A stretch of 64,000 nt of DNA, taken from Prorocentrum cordatum. Its lineage: Eukaryota; Sar; Dinophyceae; Prorocentrales; Prorocentraceae. The notes below the pieces were generated by a model. That model saw only the letters and a list, made by a program, of their open reading frames with translations, was not told the DNA's origin and did no database searches. The translations under genes were made by a program, and so were the position numbers. Location of the stretch: the NCBI GenBank assembly GCA_963575745.1, contig CAUYUJ010016710.1, forward strand, positions 1 through 64,000, read 5' to 3'. Shown here piece after piece: positions 1-11,270 of the stretch (positions within the stretch are counted from its first letter, which is position 1; every line of letters begins with the position of its first letter).

Positions 1-349
1 GGTGGGCTAGTTGGCCGACCCGGCCAGAACGGACAAAGTGGTAACTTTTGGGTGGTTTTGCCAATATTTGAAAGATATTTGACCATTTATTTTGAGAAAG
101 CAGATTTTTCGCACCTGTAGACGACTATGAGGGCCTCTGCGTCTTAATATGAGCTCTGTAGATGCGCTTTTACTATCAAAACACTTGGCGAAACCAACTT
201 CATGTCGACATGGAAAAAATCACGTTTTCTTATTTTCGAGAAATGCTTCCAGAAGCCCTCTCTTTTGATGCTGAGCACTCTCACGCGTGCCAGGAGCTCT
301 ACGAGGTTCCCGGCGGTGTCCAGGTTGACGGTTCACCGCCGGCGCCAGT
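1..349 (+). mobile_element. Family A element, left end outside the window
   Basis: This is the body and right end of an A element. It shows the inverted terminal motif GAGCTCTACGAGG at 294-306, then the terminal hairpin and CAGT ending at 349. The left 55 or so bases are missing because the window starts just before the internal TGGCC block. One stem base differs from the usual GGTGA (GGTGT here). The flanking sequence at 350 is B-left sequence, so this A sat inside a B. Confidence 0.8.
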
Positions 350-1043
350 TGGCAAGAAAAATCTCGACGGAACTTTTGGTGACTTTTGCTCGGTTGAAAA
401 TTTGGTTCTCGAAATTTGACCATTCGTTAGAGCTCTAGTAAGGGCTGATTGTCACAGACATCGATGGGGAATCACCAATGGCGTTCGTCTATTGAACCGA
501 GAGGTCTGAATTCGGCCTGCTGCCCGAGCTAGGTTCGCGAAACTGTTCGTATTGTCCGAATGATTTTGAGACATGCTCTCAATTTTCTGCACTGAACTCG
601 TGCTGTGGGAGGGCTACAGTGCTGCAGGTCACATATATCGATTTTCACACATCAGGCGCGTCTTTTGGTCGATTCCAGAGCTCGGAACTCGGTCTGCTGC
701 TCGAACTAGGTTCGCAACACTATTATATTATTCGAGTCGATAGTGTCGGTTTTCTGCATCAACTCGGGCTGTAGGTGGGCTTTAGGGCTGGGAATCGCAT
801 GAGTGGATTTGCAGACATCAGACGCGCCCGCCTGTCGCATTCAGAGGTCTGAACTCGGTTTGATACTCGAACTGGGTTGCGAAACTGTTTGTTTTTTGTT
901 AGCGTTATCTTGAGAGGTCTGAAATCGCTTGGGCTTAAAAAATAGTCGTTCTTTGGAGTTTTTTCCCACAGTATATATTGTCAGGAAGCTCTACGAGTCC
1001 CCCGGCGGTAAGAAAGGTTGACGGTTTACCGCCGGCGCCCAGT
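350..1043 (+). mobile_element. Family B element, right part, internally deleted
   Basis: B-left sequence starting TGGCAAGAAAAATC runs to about 436. It then jumps directly into satellite monomers, skipping the CGATCTTATTCCCGCTCG block seen in other B copies. The right terminus (GGAAGCTCTACGAGT plus hairpin) lies at 985-1043. The stem is GGTAA/TTACC, the B-type pairing. Confidence 0.75.
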
Positions 1044-2163
1044 TTGTTCTCGAAATTTGACCATTCGTTAGAGCTCTAGTATTTTTTCCCGTGATATTCG
1101 ATCTTATTCCCGCTCGCCATCTTGATCTCAGCTCGATCGGGTAACTTTGAAGGCCAAAAAGCACGGTGGCGGGATCGGCCGTTTCGAGTCATCTTGATAT
1201 GCGCTGTCGGTTTTTGAACATAACTCGAGCTCTAGGGCAGCTACAGAGCTGGTAAGCACAGCTAAGCATGCAGAATGATCAGGCGCGTTCGCCTGTTGAA
1301 TCCAGAGGTCTGAACTCGGTCTGCTAGCCGAGCTAGGTTCGCAAACCTATTTGTATTATTCGAGTCAACTTGATACACGTTGTCGGTATTTTCTACTTAA
1401 CTCGAGCTGTAGGGCAGCTACAGTGCTGGTAAGCACCCCTATCGCACTCAGAATGATCAGACGCGTTCGCCTGTTGAATCCATAGGTCTAACTCGGTCTG
1501 CTAGCCGAGCTAGGTCTGCTGCTACGATAGGTACGCAAACCTATTCGTATTATTCGAGTCAACTTGATACACGTTGTCGGTATTTTCCACTTAACTCGAG
1601 CTGTAGGGCAGCTACCGCGCTGGTAAGCACCCCTATCGCACTCAGAATGATCAGACGCGTTCGCCTGTTGAATCCATAGGTCTAAACTTGGTCTGCTAGC
1701 CGAGCTAGGTGCGCAAACCTATTCGTATTATTCGAGTGAACTTGCTACGCGTTGTCGGTATTTTCCACTTAACTCGAGCTGTAGGGCAGCTACCGTGCTG
1801 GTAAGCACACCTACCGCACTCAGAATCATCAGGCGCGTTCGCCTGTTGAATCCAGAGGTCTGAACTCGGTCTGCTAGCCGATCGAGAATCACGAAACTGT
1901 TCGTATTCTTCCAGTTAGCTGTCGGCGTTCTGCATTTAATTCGGGCTGTAGGGAGGCTGCAGGGCGGGTAATCACAGGAATCGATTCGGAGACATCAGAC
2001 GCGTCCGTCTGTCGCATTCAGAGGTCTGGACTCGGTCTGATACTCGAGTTGGGCGCAAAAACTATTCGTTCTTTGCAATTTTTTCCGACAGTATATGTTG
2101 TCAGGAAGCTCTACGAGTCCCCCGGCGGTAACAAAGGTTGACGGTTTACCGCCGGCGCCCAGT
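1044..2163 (+). mobile_element. Family B element, right part, with about five satellite monomers
   Basis: It begins in the middle of the B-left block and carries monomers with a period near 180 bp; the CTCGGTCTGCTAGCCGAG block recurs at about 1316, 1495, 1687 and 1865. The right terminus and hairpin lie at 2104-2163. Each monomer holds short hairpins: AGCTGTAGGGCAGCT, CAGGCGCGTTCGCCTG and CTCGG-loop-CCGAG. Confidence 0.75.
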
Positions 2164-2494
2164 TGGCCCACCCGGCCAGAAAGGACAAAGTGGTAACTTT
2201 TGGGTGGTTTTGCGATTTTTTGAAAGATATTTGACAATTCATTTTGAAAAAGCAGATTTTTACGCCGAGCATTGGCATATGAACTTCACTCTGACAGCAG
2301 CTCAGCTCTCTCGATGCATTTTTGCATGAGCTGACTTCCGGGAACTGAGCGAACATCAACATCGAAAAAATCGAATTTCAAGATTTTCGAAAAATCTTCA
2401 TTTTTTTGACTGTGTGTCGATTCTCTGCAATGTGAGAGGAGCTCTACGAGGTTCCCGGCGGTGACCAGGTTGACGGTTCACCGCCGGCGCCAGT
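2164..2494 (+). mobile_element. Family A element, left end displaced
   Basis: An A body begins at the internal TGGCCCACCCGG block directly after the CAGT of the preceding B. That is the pattern expected if a B had inserted at the AGT^TGG site of this A. Its right motif and hairpin end at 2494. Confidence 0.8.
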
Positions 2495-3754
2495 TATAGC
2501 TGGAAGCTAAGAGTAATTCCGGCGCGCTGGAGAGCTAGTTGGCAAGAAAAATCTCGACGGACCTTTTGCTGACTTTTGCTCGGTTGAAAATTTCGTTCTC
2601 GAAATTTGACCATTCGTTAGAGCTCTAGTATTTTTTCCGATGATATTCGATCTTATCCCCGCTCGCCATCTTGATCTCAGCTCGATCGGGTAACTTTGAA
2701 GGTCAAAAAGCGCACGGGCGGGAACGGCCGGTTCGAGTCATCTTGCTACGCGCTATCGGTATTTTGTACTTAACTCGAGCTGTAGGGCAGCTACAGAGCT
2801 GGTGAGCACAGCTATCGCACTCAGAATCATCAGACGCGTTCGCCTGTTGAATCCAGAGGTCTGAACTCGGTCTGCCAGCCGAGCTAGGTTCGCAAACCTA
2901 TTTGTATTATTCGAGTCATCTTGATAGACACTCTCGGTTTTCTGTACTTAACTCGAGCTTTGGGGCAGCTACAGTGCTTGTAAGCACAGCTATCGCACTC
3001 AGAATCATCACGCGCGTTCGTCTGTTGAATCCAGAGGTCTGAACTCGGCCTGCTAGCCGAGCTAGGTCCGCAAACCTATCAGTATTATTGGAGTGATCTT
3101 GATAGACGCTCTCGGTTTTCTGTACTTAACTCGAGCTGTAGGGCAGCTACAGGGCTCATTGTGACAGACATCGCTGGGGAATTATCAGTCGCGTTCGTCT
3201 ATCGTACCGAGAGCTCTGAACTCGGCCTGCTGCCCGAGCTAGGTTCGCGAAACTGTTCGTATTGTCCGAATGATCTTGTGACATGCTCTCAATTTTCTGC
3301 ACTCAACTCGTGCTGGGGAAGGGCTACAGTGCTGCAGGTCACATATATCGATTTGCACACATCAGGCGCGTCTTTCGGTCGATTCCAGAGCTCGGAACTC
3401 GGTCTGCTGCTCGAACTAGGTTCGCAAAACTATTATATTATTCGAATCGATACTGTCGGTTTTCTGCACTTAACTCAGGCTGTAGAGGGGCTTCAGTGCT
3501 GGGAATCACATGAGTGGATTCGCAGACATCAGACGCGCCCGCCTGTCGCATCCAGAGGTCTCAACTCGGTTTGATACTCGAACTGGGTTGCAAAACTGTT
3601 CGTTTTTTGTTAGCGTCATCTTGAGAGGTCTGAAATCGCTTGGGCTTAAAAAATAGTCGTTCTTTCGAGTTTTTTCCCACAGTATATATTGTCAGGAAGC
3701 TCTACGAGTCTCCCGGCGGTAAGAAAGGTTGACGGTTCACCGCCGGCGCCCAGT
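2495..3754 (+). mobile_element. Family B element, right part
   Basis: It restarts at TATAGCTGGAAGC of the B-left block, so the inserted A used the site GCTAGT^TATAGC. Satellite monomers fill 2735-3660. The terminal hairpin is mixed: GGTAA on the left arm but TTCACC on the right, leaving one unpaired stem position. Confidence 0.75.
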
Positions 3755-4091
3755 TGGTCGACCCGGCCAGAAAGGACAAAGTGTTAACTTTCGGTCGGTT
3801 TTGATTCTTTTTGAAAGATATTTGACCATTCATTTTGAGAAAGCAAATTTTTACTCCGAGCATTCACATATAAACTTTATTCTCTAAGAAGCTCAGCCCT
3901 GTAGAGCCATTTTCAGTACCAGTTCACTTGGAGCAACCGACTTCATGTTGACTCCAAAAAATCTCAACTTGAAGTTTTTGTTCAAAAGCTCCCAGAAGCT
4001 CTCCCTTCAATCCTGAGTTTTCTCACAGATACAAGGAGCTCTACGAGGTTCCCGGCGGTGACCAGGTTGACGGTTCACCGCCGGCGCCAGT
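3755..4091 (+). mobile_element. Family A element, left end displaced
   Basis: The A body starts at TGGTCGACCCGG and has a clean right motif and hairpin at 4036-4091. It is followed by AATTCC of a B-left block, so it sat at the AAGAGT^AATTCC site of a B. Confidence 0.8.
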
Positions 4092-5163
4092 AATTCCGGG
4101 GAGCTGGAGAGCTAGTTGGCAAGAAAAATCTCGACGGACCTTTTGCTGACTTTGGGTCGGTTGAAAATTTCGTTCTCGAAATTTGACCATTCGTTAGAGC
4201 TCTAGTATTTTTTCCCATGATATTCGATCTCATTACCGCTCGCCATCTTGATCTCAGCTCGATCGGGTAACTTTGAAGGCCAAAAAGCAGGGGGGCGGGA
4301 ACGGCCGTTTCGAGTCATCTTGATACGCGCTGTCGGTTTTCTCAAGATAACCCGAGCTTCAGGACAACTACAGAGCTGGTCAGCACAGCTAATGCATTCA
4401 GAATGATCAGGCGCGTTCGCCTGTTGAATCCAGAGGTCTGAACTCGGTCTGCTAGCCGAGCTAGGGTCGCAAACCTATTCGTATTATTTGAGTCATTGTA
4501 GCAGACGCTCTCGGTTTTTCGTACTTAACTCGATCTGTAGGGCAGCCACAGAGCTGATAATCACAGAAATCGATTGAGAATTATCAGGCGCGTTCGTCTG
4601 TTGAATCAAGAGCTCTGAACTCGGCCTGCTCCCCGAGCTAGGTTCGCGAACCTATTGGTATTGTTCGAGTCATCTTGAGAAGTGCTCTCGGTTTTCTGTA
4701 CTTGAATCGTTCTGGGGGAGGGCTACAGTGCTGCTGGTCACAGGAATCGATTTCGAGACACCAGGCGCGTCCGTTCGTCGAACCGAGAGCTCGGAACTCG
4801 GTCTGCTGCTCGAACGAGATCCGCGAAACTGTTGTATTATTCGAGTCATCCTAAAAGCTACTCTCGGTTTTCTGCACTTAACTCTGGCTGTATGGGGGGC
4901 TGCAGAGCTGGTAATCACAGGAATCGATCCGCAGACATCAGACGCGTCCGCCTGTCGCATTCAGAGGTCTGAACTCGGTTTCATACTCGAGCTCGATTGG
5001 AAAACTGTTCGTTTGTTTGTTAGAGTCATCTTGAGAGGTCTATAATCGCTTGGGCTGAAAAACTAGTCGTTCTCTGAAATTCTTTTCCACATTATATATT
5101 GTCAGGAGCTCTACGAGTCCCCCGGCGGTAAGAAAGGTTGACGGTTTACCGCCGGCGCCCAGT
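4092..5163 (+). mobile_element. Family B element, nearly identical to 7289-8362
   Basis: This copy matches 7289-8362 at a constant offset of 3197 bases with only scattered differences. The same open frames appear at both places as by-products of that identity. The matching segment begins and ends at element termini, as expected if a whole element was copied recently. The right hairpin lies at 5104-5163. Confidence 0.85.
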
Positions 5164-7288
5164 AATTCCGGCGCGCTGGAGAGCTAGTTGGCAAGAAAAA
5201 TCTCGACGGACCTTTTGCTGACTTTTGGTCGGTAACTCGTAGAGCTTCCCTTAGCTAGTTATAGCTGGAAGCTAAGAGTAATTCCGGCGCGCCCCACAGC
5301 TAGTTGGCTCGAAAAAAAAGAACTGAACTTTTCACAACTTTTGCTCGGTTGAAAATTATTTTCTCGAAATTTGACAATTCGTTAGAGCTCTAGTATTTTT
5401 TCCCGTGATATTCGATCTTATTCCCGCTCGCCATCTTGATCTCAGCTCGATCGGGTAACTTTGAAGGCCAAAAAGCACACTGGCGGGAACAGCCGTTTCG
5501 AGTCATCTTGATACGCGCTGTCGGTATTTTGTACTTAACTCGAGCTTGAGGACAGCTACAGAGCTGGTAAGCACAGCTATCGCACTCAGAATCATCAGGT
5601 GCGTTCGCCTGTTGAATTCAGAGGTCTGAACTCGATCTGCCAGCCGAGCTAGGCCCGCAAACCTATTCGTATTCTTTGAGTCAACTTGATACGCGTTGTC
5701 GGTATTTTCTACTGAACTCGGCTGTAGGGCAGCTACAGTGCTGGTAAGCACACGCTATCGCACTCAGAATTATCAGGCGCATTCGCCTGTCGACTCCATA
5801 GGTCTGAACTCGGTCTGCTAGTCGAGCTAGGTCCGCAAACCTATTCGTATTATTCGAGTCAACCTGATACGTGTTGTCGGTGTTTTCTGCTTAACTCGAG
5901 CTGTAGGGCAGCTACAGTGCTGGTTAGCACAGCTATCGCACTCAGAATCATCAGGCGTGTTCGCCTGACGAATACATAGGTTTGAACTCGGTCTGCTAGT
6001 CGAGCTACGTGCGCAAACCTATTCGTATTATCCGATTCAACTTGATACGCGTGGTGGGTATTTTGTACTTATTCCGAGCTGCAGGGCAGCTACAGTGCTG
6101 GTAAGCACGCCTATCGCACTCAGAATCATCAGGGGTGTTCGTCCGCCTGTTGGATCCAGAGCTCGGAACTCGGTCTGCTGTCCAAATTAGATCGGCACAA
6201 CTTCTATATTGTTCGAGTCATTCTCAAAAGTGCTGTCGGTTTTCTGCACCTAACTCGGGCCTGTAGGGGGGCGGCAGGGCTGGTGACAGAAGTCGATTCG
6301 AAGACATCAGACGCGTCCACCTGTCGCATTCAGAGGTCAACAAATATTTACTATAAGTCGGAATGTTGGATGCGCGGTTTTCTCAACTAACATCAAGGTA
6401 GGAAGCTCTACGAGTCCCCGGCGGTAACCAAGGTTGACGGTTTACCGCCGGCGCCCAGTTTCGTTCTCGAAATTTGACCATTCGTTAGAGCTCTAGTATT
6501 TTTTCCCATGATATTCGATCTTATTCCCGCTCGCCATCTTGATCTCAGCTCGATCGGGTAACTTTGAAGGCCAAAAAGCGCACGGCGGGAACGGCCGGTT
6601 CGAGTCATCTTGATACGCGCTATCGGTATTTTGTACTTAACTCGAGCTGTAGGGCAGCTACAGAGCTGGTGAGCACAGCTATCGCACTCAGAATTATCAC
6701 GCGCGTTCGCCTGTTGAAACCAGAGGTCTGAAATCGGTCTGCCAGCCGAGTTAGGTTCGCAAAGCTATTTGTATTATTCGAGTCATCTTGATAGACACTC
6801 TCGGTTTTCTGTACTTAACTCGAGCTTTAGGGCAGCTGCAGTGCTTGTAAGCACAGCTATCGCACTCAGAATTATCACGCGCGTTCGTCTGTTGAATCCA
6901 GAGGTCTGAACTCGGTCTGCTAGCCGAGCTAGGTCCGCAAACCTATCAGTATTACTGGAGTGATCTTGATAGACGCTCTCGGTTTTCTGTACTTAACTCG
7001 AGCTCTAGGGCAGCTACAGGGCTCATTGTGACAGACATCGCTGGGGAATTATCAGTCGCGTTCGTCTATCGTACCGAGAGCTCTAAACTCGGCCTGCTGC
7101 CCGAGCTAGGTTCGAACTGGGTTGCGAAACTGTTCGTTTTTTGTTAGCGCCATCTTGAGAGGTCTGAAATCGCTTGGGCTTAAAAAATAGTCGTTCTTTC
7201 GAGTTTTTCTCCACAGTATATATTGTCAGGAAGCTCTACGAGTCCCCCGGCGGTAAGAAAGGTTGACGGTTTACCGCCGGCGCCCAGT
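5164..7288 (+). mobile_element. Family B element interrupted by a complete B at 5234-6459
   Basis: The outer copy comprises 5164-5233 and 6460-7288, with its right hairpin at 7228-7288. The join is not perfect: about 7 bases (TGAAAAT in other copies) are missing between the halves. The insertion therefore came with a small deletion, or the halves are not from one copy. Confidence 0.65.
5234..6459 (+). mobile_element. Complete family B element (1226 bp)
   Basis: The left terminus AACTCGTAGAGCTTCCC is at 5234. The left block, about five satellite monomers, the right inverted motif GGAAGCTCTACGAGT at 6401-6415 and the hairpin ending CAGT at 6459 are all present. It shows the whole architecture in one uninterrupted piece. 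Confidence 0.85.
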
Positions 7289-8362
7289 AATTCCGGGGCG
7301 CTGGAGAGCTAGTTGGCAAGAAAAATCTCGACGGACCTTTTGGTGACTTTTGGTCGGTTGAAAATTTCGTTCTCAAAATTTGACCATTCGTTAGAGCTCT
7401 AGTATTTTTTCCCATGATATTCGATCTTATTCCCGCTCGCCATCTTGATCTCAGCTCGATCGGGTAACTTTGAAGGCCAAAAAGCAGGGGGGCGGGAACG
7501 GCCGTTTCGAGTCATCTTGATACGCGCTGTCGGTTTTCTCAAGATAACCCGAGCTTCAGGACAACTACAGAGCTGGTCAGCACAGCTAATGCATTCAGAA
7601 TGATCAGGCGCGTTCGCCTGTTGAATCCAGAGGTCTGAACTCGGTCTGCTAGCCGAGCTAGGGTCGCAAACCTATTCGTATTATTCGAGTCATTGTAGCA
7701 GACGCTCTCGGTTTTTCGTACTTAACTCGATCTGTAGGGCAGCCACAGAGCTGATAATCACAGAAATCGATTGAGAATTATCAGGCGCGTTCGTCTGTTG
7801 AATCAAGAGCTCTGAACTCGGCCTGCTCCCCGAGCTAGGTTCGCGAACCTATTGGTATTGTTCGAGTCATCTTGAGAAGTGCTCTCGGTTTTCTGTACTT
7901 GAATCGTTCTGGGGGAGGGCTACAGTGCTGCTGGTCACAGGAATCGATTTCGAGACACCAGGCGCGTCCGTTCGTCGAACCGAGAGCTCGGAACTCGGTC
8001 TGCTGCTCGAACGAGATCCGCGAAACTGTTGTATTATTCGAGTCATCCTAAAAGCTACTCTCGGTTTTCTGCACTTAACTCTGGCTGTATGGGGGGCTGC
8101 AGAGCTGGTAATCACAGGAATCGATCCGCAGACATCAGACGCGTCCGCCTGTCGCATTCAGAGGTCTGAACTCGGTTTCATACTCGAGCTCGATTGGAAA
8201 ACTGTTCGTTTGTTTTGTTAGAGTCATCTTGAGAGGTCTATAATCGCTTGGGCTGGAAAACTAGTCGTTCTCTGAAATTCTTTTCCACATTATATATTGT
8301 CAGGAAGCTCTACGAGTCCCCCGGCGGTAAGAAAGGTTGACGGTTTACCGCCGGCGCCCAGT
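7289..8362 (+). mobile_element. Family B element, sister copy of 4092-5163
   Basis: It starts at AATTCCGGGGCGCTGG and ends with a perfect B-type hairpin at 8302-8362. Differences from its sister include one extra T near 8215 and a handful of substitutions. Confidence 0.85.
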
Positions 8363-8699
8363 TGGCCCAGCCGGCCGAGGCGAACAATGTGGTAACTTTT
8401 GGGTGGTCTTGCGATTTTTTGAAAGATATTTGACCATTTATTTTGAGAAAGCAGATTTCTACGCCGAGCATTGGCGTATGAACTCCTCTCTGACAGCAGC
8501 TCAGCTCTCTCGATGCATTTTTGCATGCGCTGACTTCCGGGAACTGAGCGAATATGAACATCGAAAAAATCGAATTTCAAGATTTTCAGAAAAACTCTAT
8601 TTTTTTGATCATGTGTCGATTCTCTGCACTCTTAATTGTAAGAGAAGCTCTTCGAGGTTCCCGGCGATGACCAGGTTGACGGTTCACCGCCGGCGCCAT
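8363..8699 (+). mobile_element. Family A element, left end displaced
   Basis: The A body runs from TGGCCCAGCCGG to a right terminus with substitutions: the terminal motif reads GAAGCTCTTCGAGG and one stem base is changed (GCGATGA). The end reads GCCAT rather than GCCAGT. Confidence 0.75.
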
Positions 8700-10132
8700 G
8701 ACTCGTAGAGCTTCCCTCAGCAAGTTGTTGCTAGAAGCTTAAGAGTAATGCCTCGTAGAGCTCTTCGGCATCGATGAGCTAGAGGAATTCTGGCGCGGGG
8801 TGGAGCTAGTTGGCCCAACGGACCGAGGCGGACAATGTGGCAACTTTTGGGTGGTTTTGCAATTTTTGTTCAAAGATTTTTGCCAATTCATTTTGAGAAA
8901 GCAGATTTTTAATCCAGGCATTGACATATAAAATTTGTTCCCTGAGCAGCTCAGCGCTCTAGAGCCATTTTTAATACCAGTTCGCTTGGAGGAACCGACT
9001 TCATGTTGACTCCGAAAAAAATCAACTTGAAGTGTTTGTAGAACGCTCCCAAAAGCTCCCGCTTTGATTCTGAGCTTTCTCACGGATGCAAGGAGCTCTA
9101 CGAGGTTTCCGGCGGTGATCAGGTTGACGGTTCACCGCCGGCGCCAGTAATTCCGGCGCGGTGGAGAGCTAGTTGGCTCGAAAAAAAGAACTGACAACTT
9201 TTGGCCAGTTGAAAATTTTGGTTCTCGAAATTCAACAATTCGTTTGTGCTCTAGTATTCCTTATTCCAGCTCGCCATCTTGATCTCAGCTTGATTGGGTA
9301 CCTTTTACTGTCAAAAAACACACTGGCGGATCGGCCGTTTCGAGTCATCTTGATACGCGTTGTCGGTATTTTGTACTTAACTCGTGCTGTAGGACAGCTA
9401 CAGAGCTGATAAGCACAGCTAATCGATGTAGAATCACTAGGCGCGTTCGACTGTTGAACCGAGGGCTCTGAACTCGGTTTGTTAGCTAGGTTCGCAAATC
9501 TATTGGTATTATTCGAGTCATCTTGATTCGCACTGTCGGTATTCTGAACTTAATCCGAGATGTATGACAGCTACAGAGCTGGTAAGCACGCCTCATCGAC
9601 TCGGAATGATCAGGCGCGTTCGGCTGCTCGAACCAGAGGTCTGAACTCGGTCTGCTAGCCGAGCCAGGTCCGCAAACCTATTTGTATTATTCGAATCATC
9701 TTGATAGGCGCTCTCGGTTTCCTGTACTAAACTCGAGCTTTTGAACAGCTACAAGGCTGATGGTTGCAGAAACCGATTTAGAAACATCAGTCGCGTTTGT
9801 CTATCGAATCAATAGCTCTGAACTCGGTCTGCTGCCCGATTGAGAATCGCGAAACTGTTTGTATTCTTTCAGTCATCTTCAGAGCTGCTGTCGGCTTTCT
9901 GCACATAACTGGGGCTGTAGGGAGGCTGCAGGGCAGGTAATCACAGGAATCGATTCGGAGACATCAGACGCGTCCGCCTGTCGCATTCAGAGATCTGAAC
10001 TCGGTCTGATACTCGAGTTGGGCTGGAAAACTATTCGTTCTCTGCAATGTTTTTCGACATGAAATGTTGTCAGGAAGCTCTACGAGTCCCCCGGCGGTAA
10101 CAAAGGTTGACGGTTTACCGCCGGCGCCCAGT
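8700..10132 (+). mobile_element. Family B element hosting a complete A
   Basis: The B halves are 8700-8749 (left terminus GACTCGTAGAGCTTCCC) and 9149-10132 (satellite, then right hairpin at 10072-10132). Together they make about 1034 bp, a normal B length. The host sequence AAT is present on both sides of the inserted A, the one clear exception to the no-duplication pattern. Confidence 0.8.
8750..9148 (+). mobile_element. Complete family A element (399 bp)
   Basis: The left end GCCTCGTAGAGCTC is at 8750, the inverted copy GAGCTCTACGAGG at about 9094-9106 and the hairpin ends at 9148. The left subterminal block (CGATGAGCTAGAGG, then GGAGCTAGTTGGCC) is shared with all A copies and in part with B. 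Confidence 0.88.
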
Positions 10133-10174
10133 TGAACGCTGACAAGTATTAACTTTGGATCGAGTTTCTAATGT
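10133..10174. repeat. Short unassigned remnant
   Basis: These 42 bases lie between a B right end and the next A left end. They resemble a decayed A body (AACTTTGGATCGAGTTT) but are too short to assign firmly. Confidence 0.4.
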
Positions 10175-10957
10175 ACCTCGTAGAGCTCTTTGTCATACCT
10201 CGTAGAGCTCTTCGACATCGATGAGCTAAAGGAATTCGGGCGCGGGGTGCAGCTAGTTGGCCGATCCGACCCGGACGGACAATGTGGTAACCTGGGGTCG
10301 GTTTTGGGAAGATAACGAGAGATTTTGAAATTCGTTTCGCACATTCGAATTTTTATTCTATGCAGTGAATCATGGCGCTTCCGATGGTGCAATGCTTAGG
10401 GCTCTAGCTACATTATATCGATCAAAAGACTGCGGGGAACCAGTATTCTGTACGACGGAAAATAAGATGCCTCTATTTTTGAAAGCGTTTTTCTGCTGTT
10501 ATCTCGGATCTTACTTATCTATTCAGAGCTCTACGAGGGTCCCGGCGGTAACCTGGTTGACGGTTTACCGCCGGATCCCAGTCGATGAGCTAGAGGAATT
10601 CCGCGCGGGGTGGAGCTAGTTGGCCCACCCGGCTGAGGCGGACAATGTCACAACTTTTGGGTGGTTTTGCGATTTTTTGGAGAATATTTGACAATTTATT
10701 TTGAGAAAGCAGATTTTTACTCCGAGCATTGACATATGAATTTTGTTCCCTGAGCAGCTCAGCCTTGCAGAATCATTTTTAGTACCAGTTCACTTGGAGG
10801 AACCGACTTCATGTTAACCCCGAAACATTTCTACTTCAAGTTGTAGTAGAAAAGCTCCCAGAAGCTCTCGCTGTAATCCTGAGCTCTCTTACGGATGGAA
10901 GGAGCTCTACGAGGTTTCCGGCGGTGACCAGGTTGACGGTTCACCGCCGGCGCCAGT
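10175..10957 (+). mobile_element. Family A element split by another A
   Basis: The left fragment is 10175-10196 (ACCTCGTAGAGCTC then TTTGTCAT) and the remainder is 10583-10957, starting CGATGAGCTAGAGG. Removing the inner element rejoins the A-left block precisely at CAT^CGATG, giving 397 bp, the standard A length, with no duplicated bases. Confidence 0.88.
10197..10582 (+). mobile_element. Complete family A element, divergent body (386 bp)
   Basis: The left end ACCTCGTAGAGCTC is at 10197. The right hairpin is the CCTGG-loop variant with a GGATCCCAGT end. The body (10320-10520) shares little with the main A consensus beyond the ends, so it is a distinct subtype. Confidence 0.8.
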
Positions 10958-11270
10958 TTGTTCCCGGAGAGCTCGCTGAGAGCTAAAGGGTTTAAGATTA
11001 GAAGCCGGACGATGGTGGTGCCTGCCAGGAGCTCCTCGACGGCGGTCCACGTCCCTCGCAGCGCCTCCGGTGAACCGGAAACGTGTCCGGGAGAGCTTCC
11101 GGCAAGCTTTAACGCGTGCCTGCACACGTGCAGGCACGCATGGAAGCGTTTCTGCCAGCGCTTCGGCAGCGCAGCAGAGAGCTTCCCGGAGCTCTCCAGG
11201 AAAGATTTCCTGTACCCAATGACCAAAGACTCTCTTCGCTCTCCGGGTTTTGGACGCTACGAAGTGCAAT
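10958..11270 (+). mobile_element. Family C GC-rich repeat, copy 1
   Basis: The repeat starts near TTGTTCCCGGAGAGC and ends with GGGTTTTGGACGCTAC, then GAAGT. It contains a near-palindrome around 11110-11140 built from GCGTGCCTGCAC and its complement. Related copies lie at 20973 and 32181, with fragments at 16755, 22377 and 31206. Long open frames here are by-products of high GC. Confidence 0.75.

Noticed and set aside
1200-2080. Regularly spaced repeats reminiscent of a CRISPR array.
   Set aside because: Whole monomers of about 180 bp repeat with no unique spacers. This is a tandem satellite.
3161-3574. Open frames of 60-140 codons throughout the satellite and A/B regions, some identical between places (e.g. 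4670-4960 and 7867-8157).
   Set aside because: They recur wherever the same repeat copy recurs, shift with every indel and have no domain. They are by-products of repeats, not genes.
3890-3925. GTAGAGCCATTTT in A bodies resembles part of the dinoflagellate spliced leader.
   Set aside because: The match breaks before the leader's 3' part, it lies inside a high-copy A body, and no donor splice site or Sm-like site follows.
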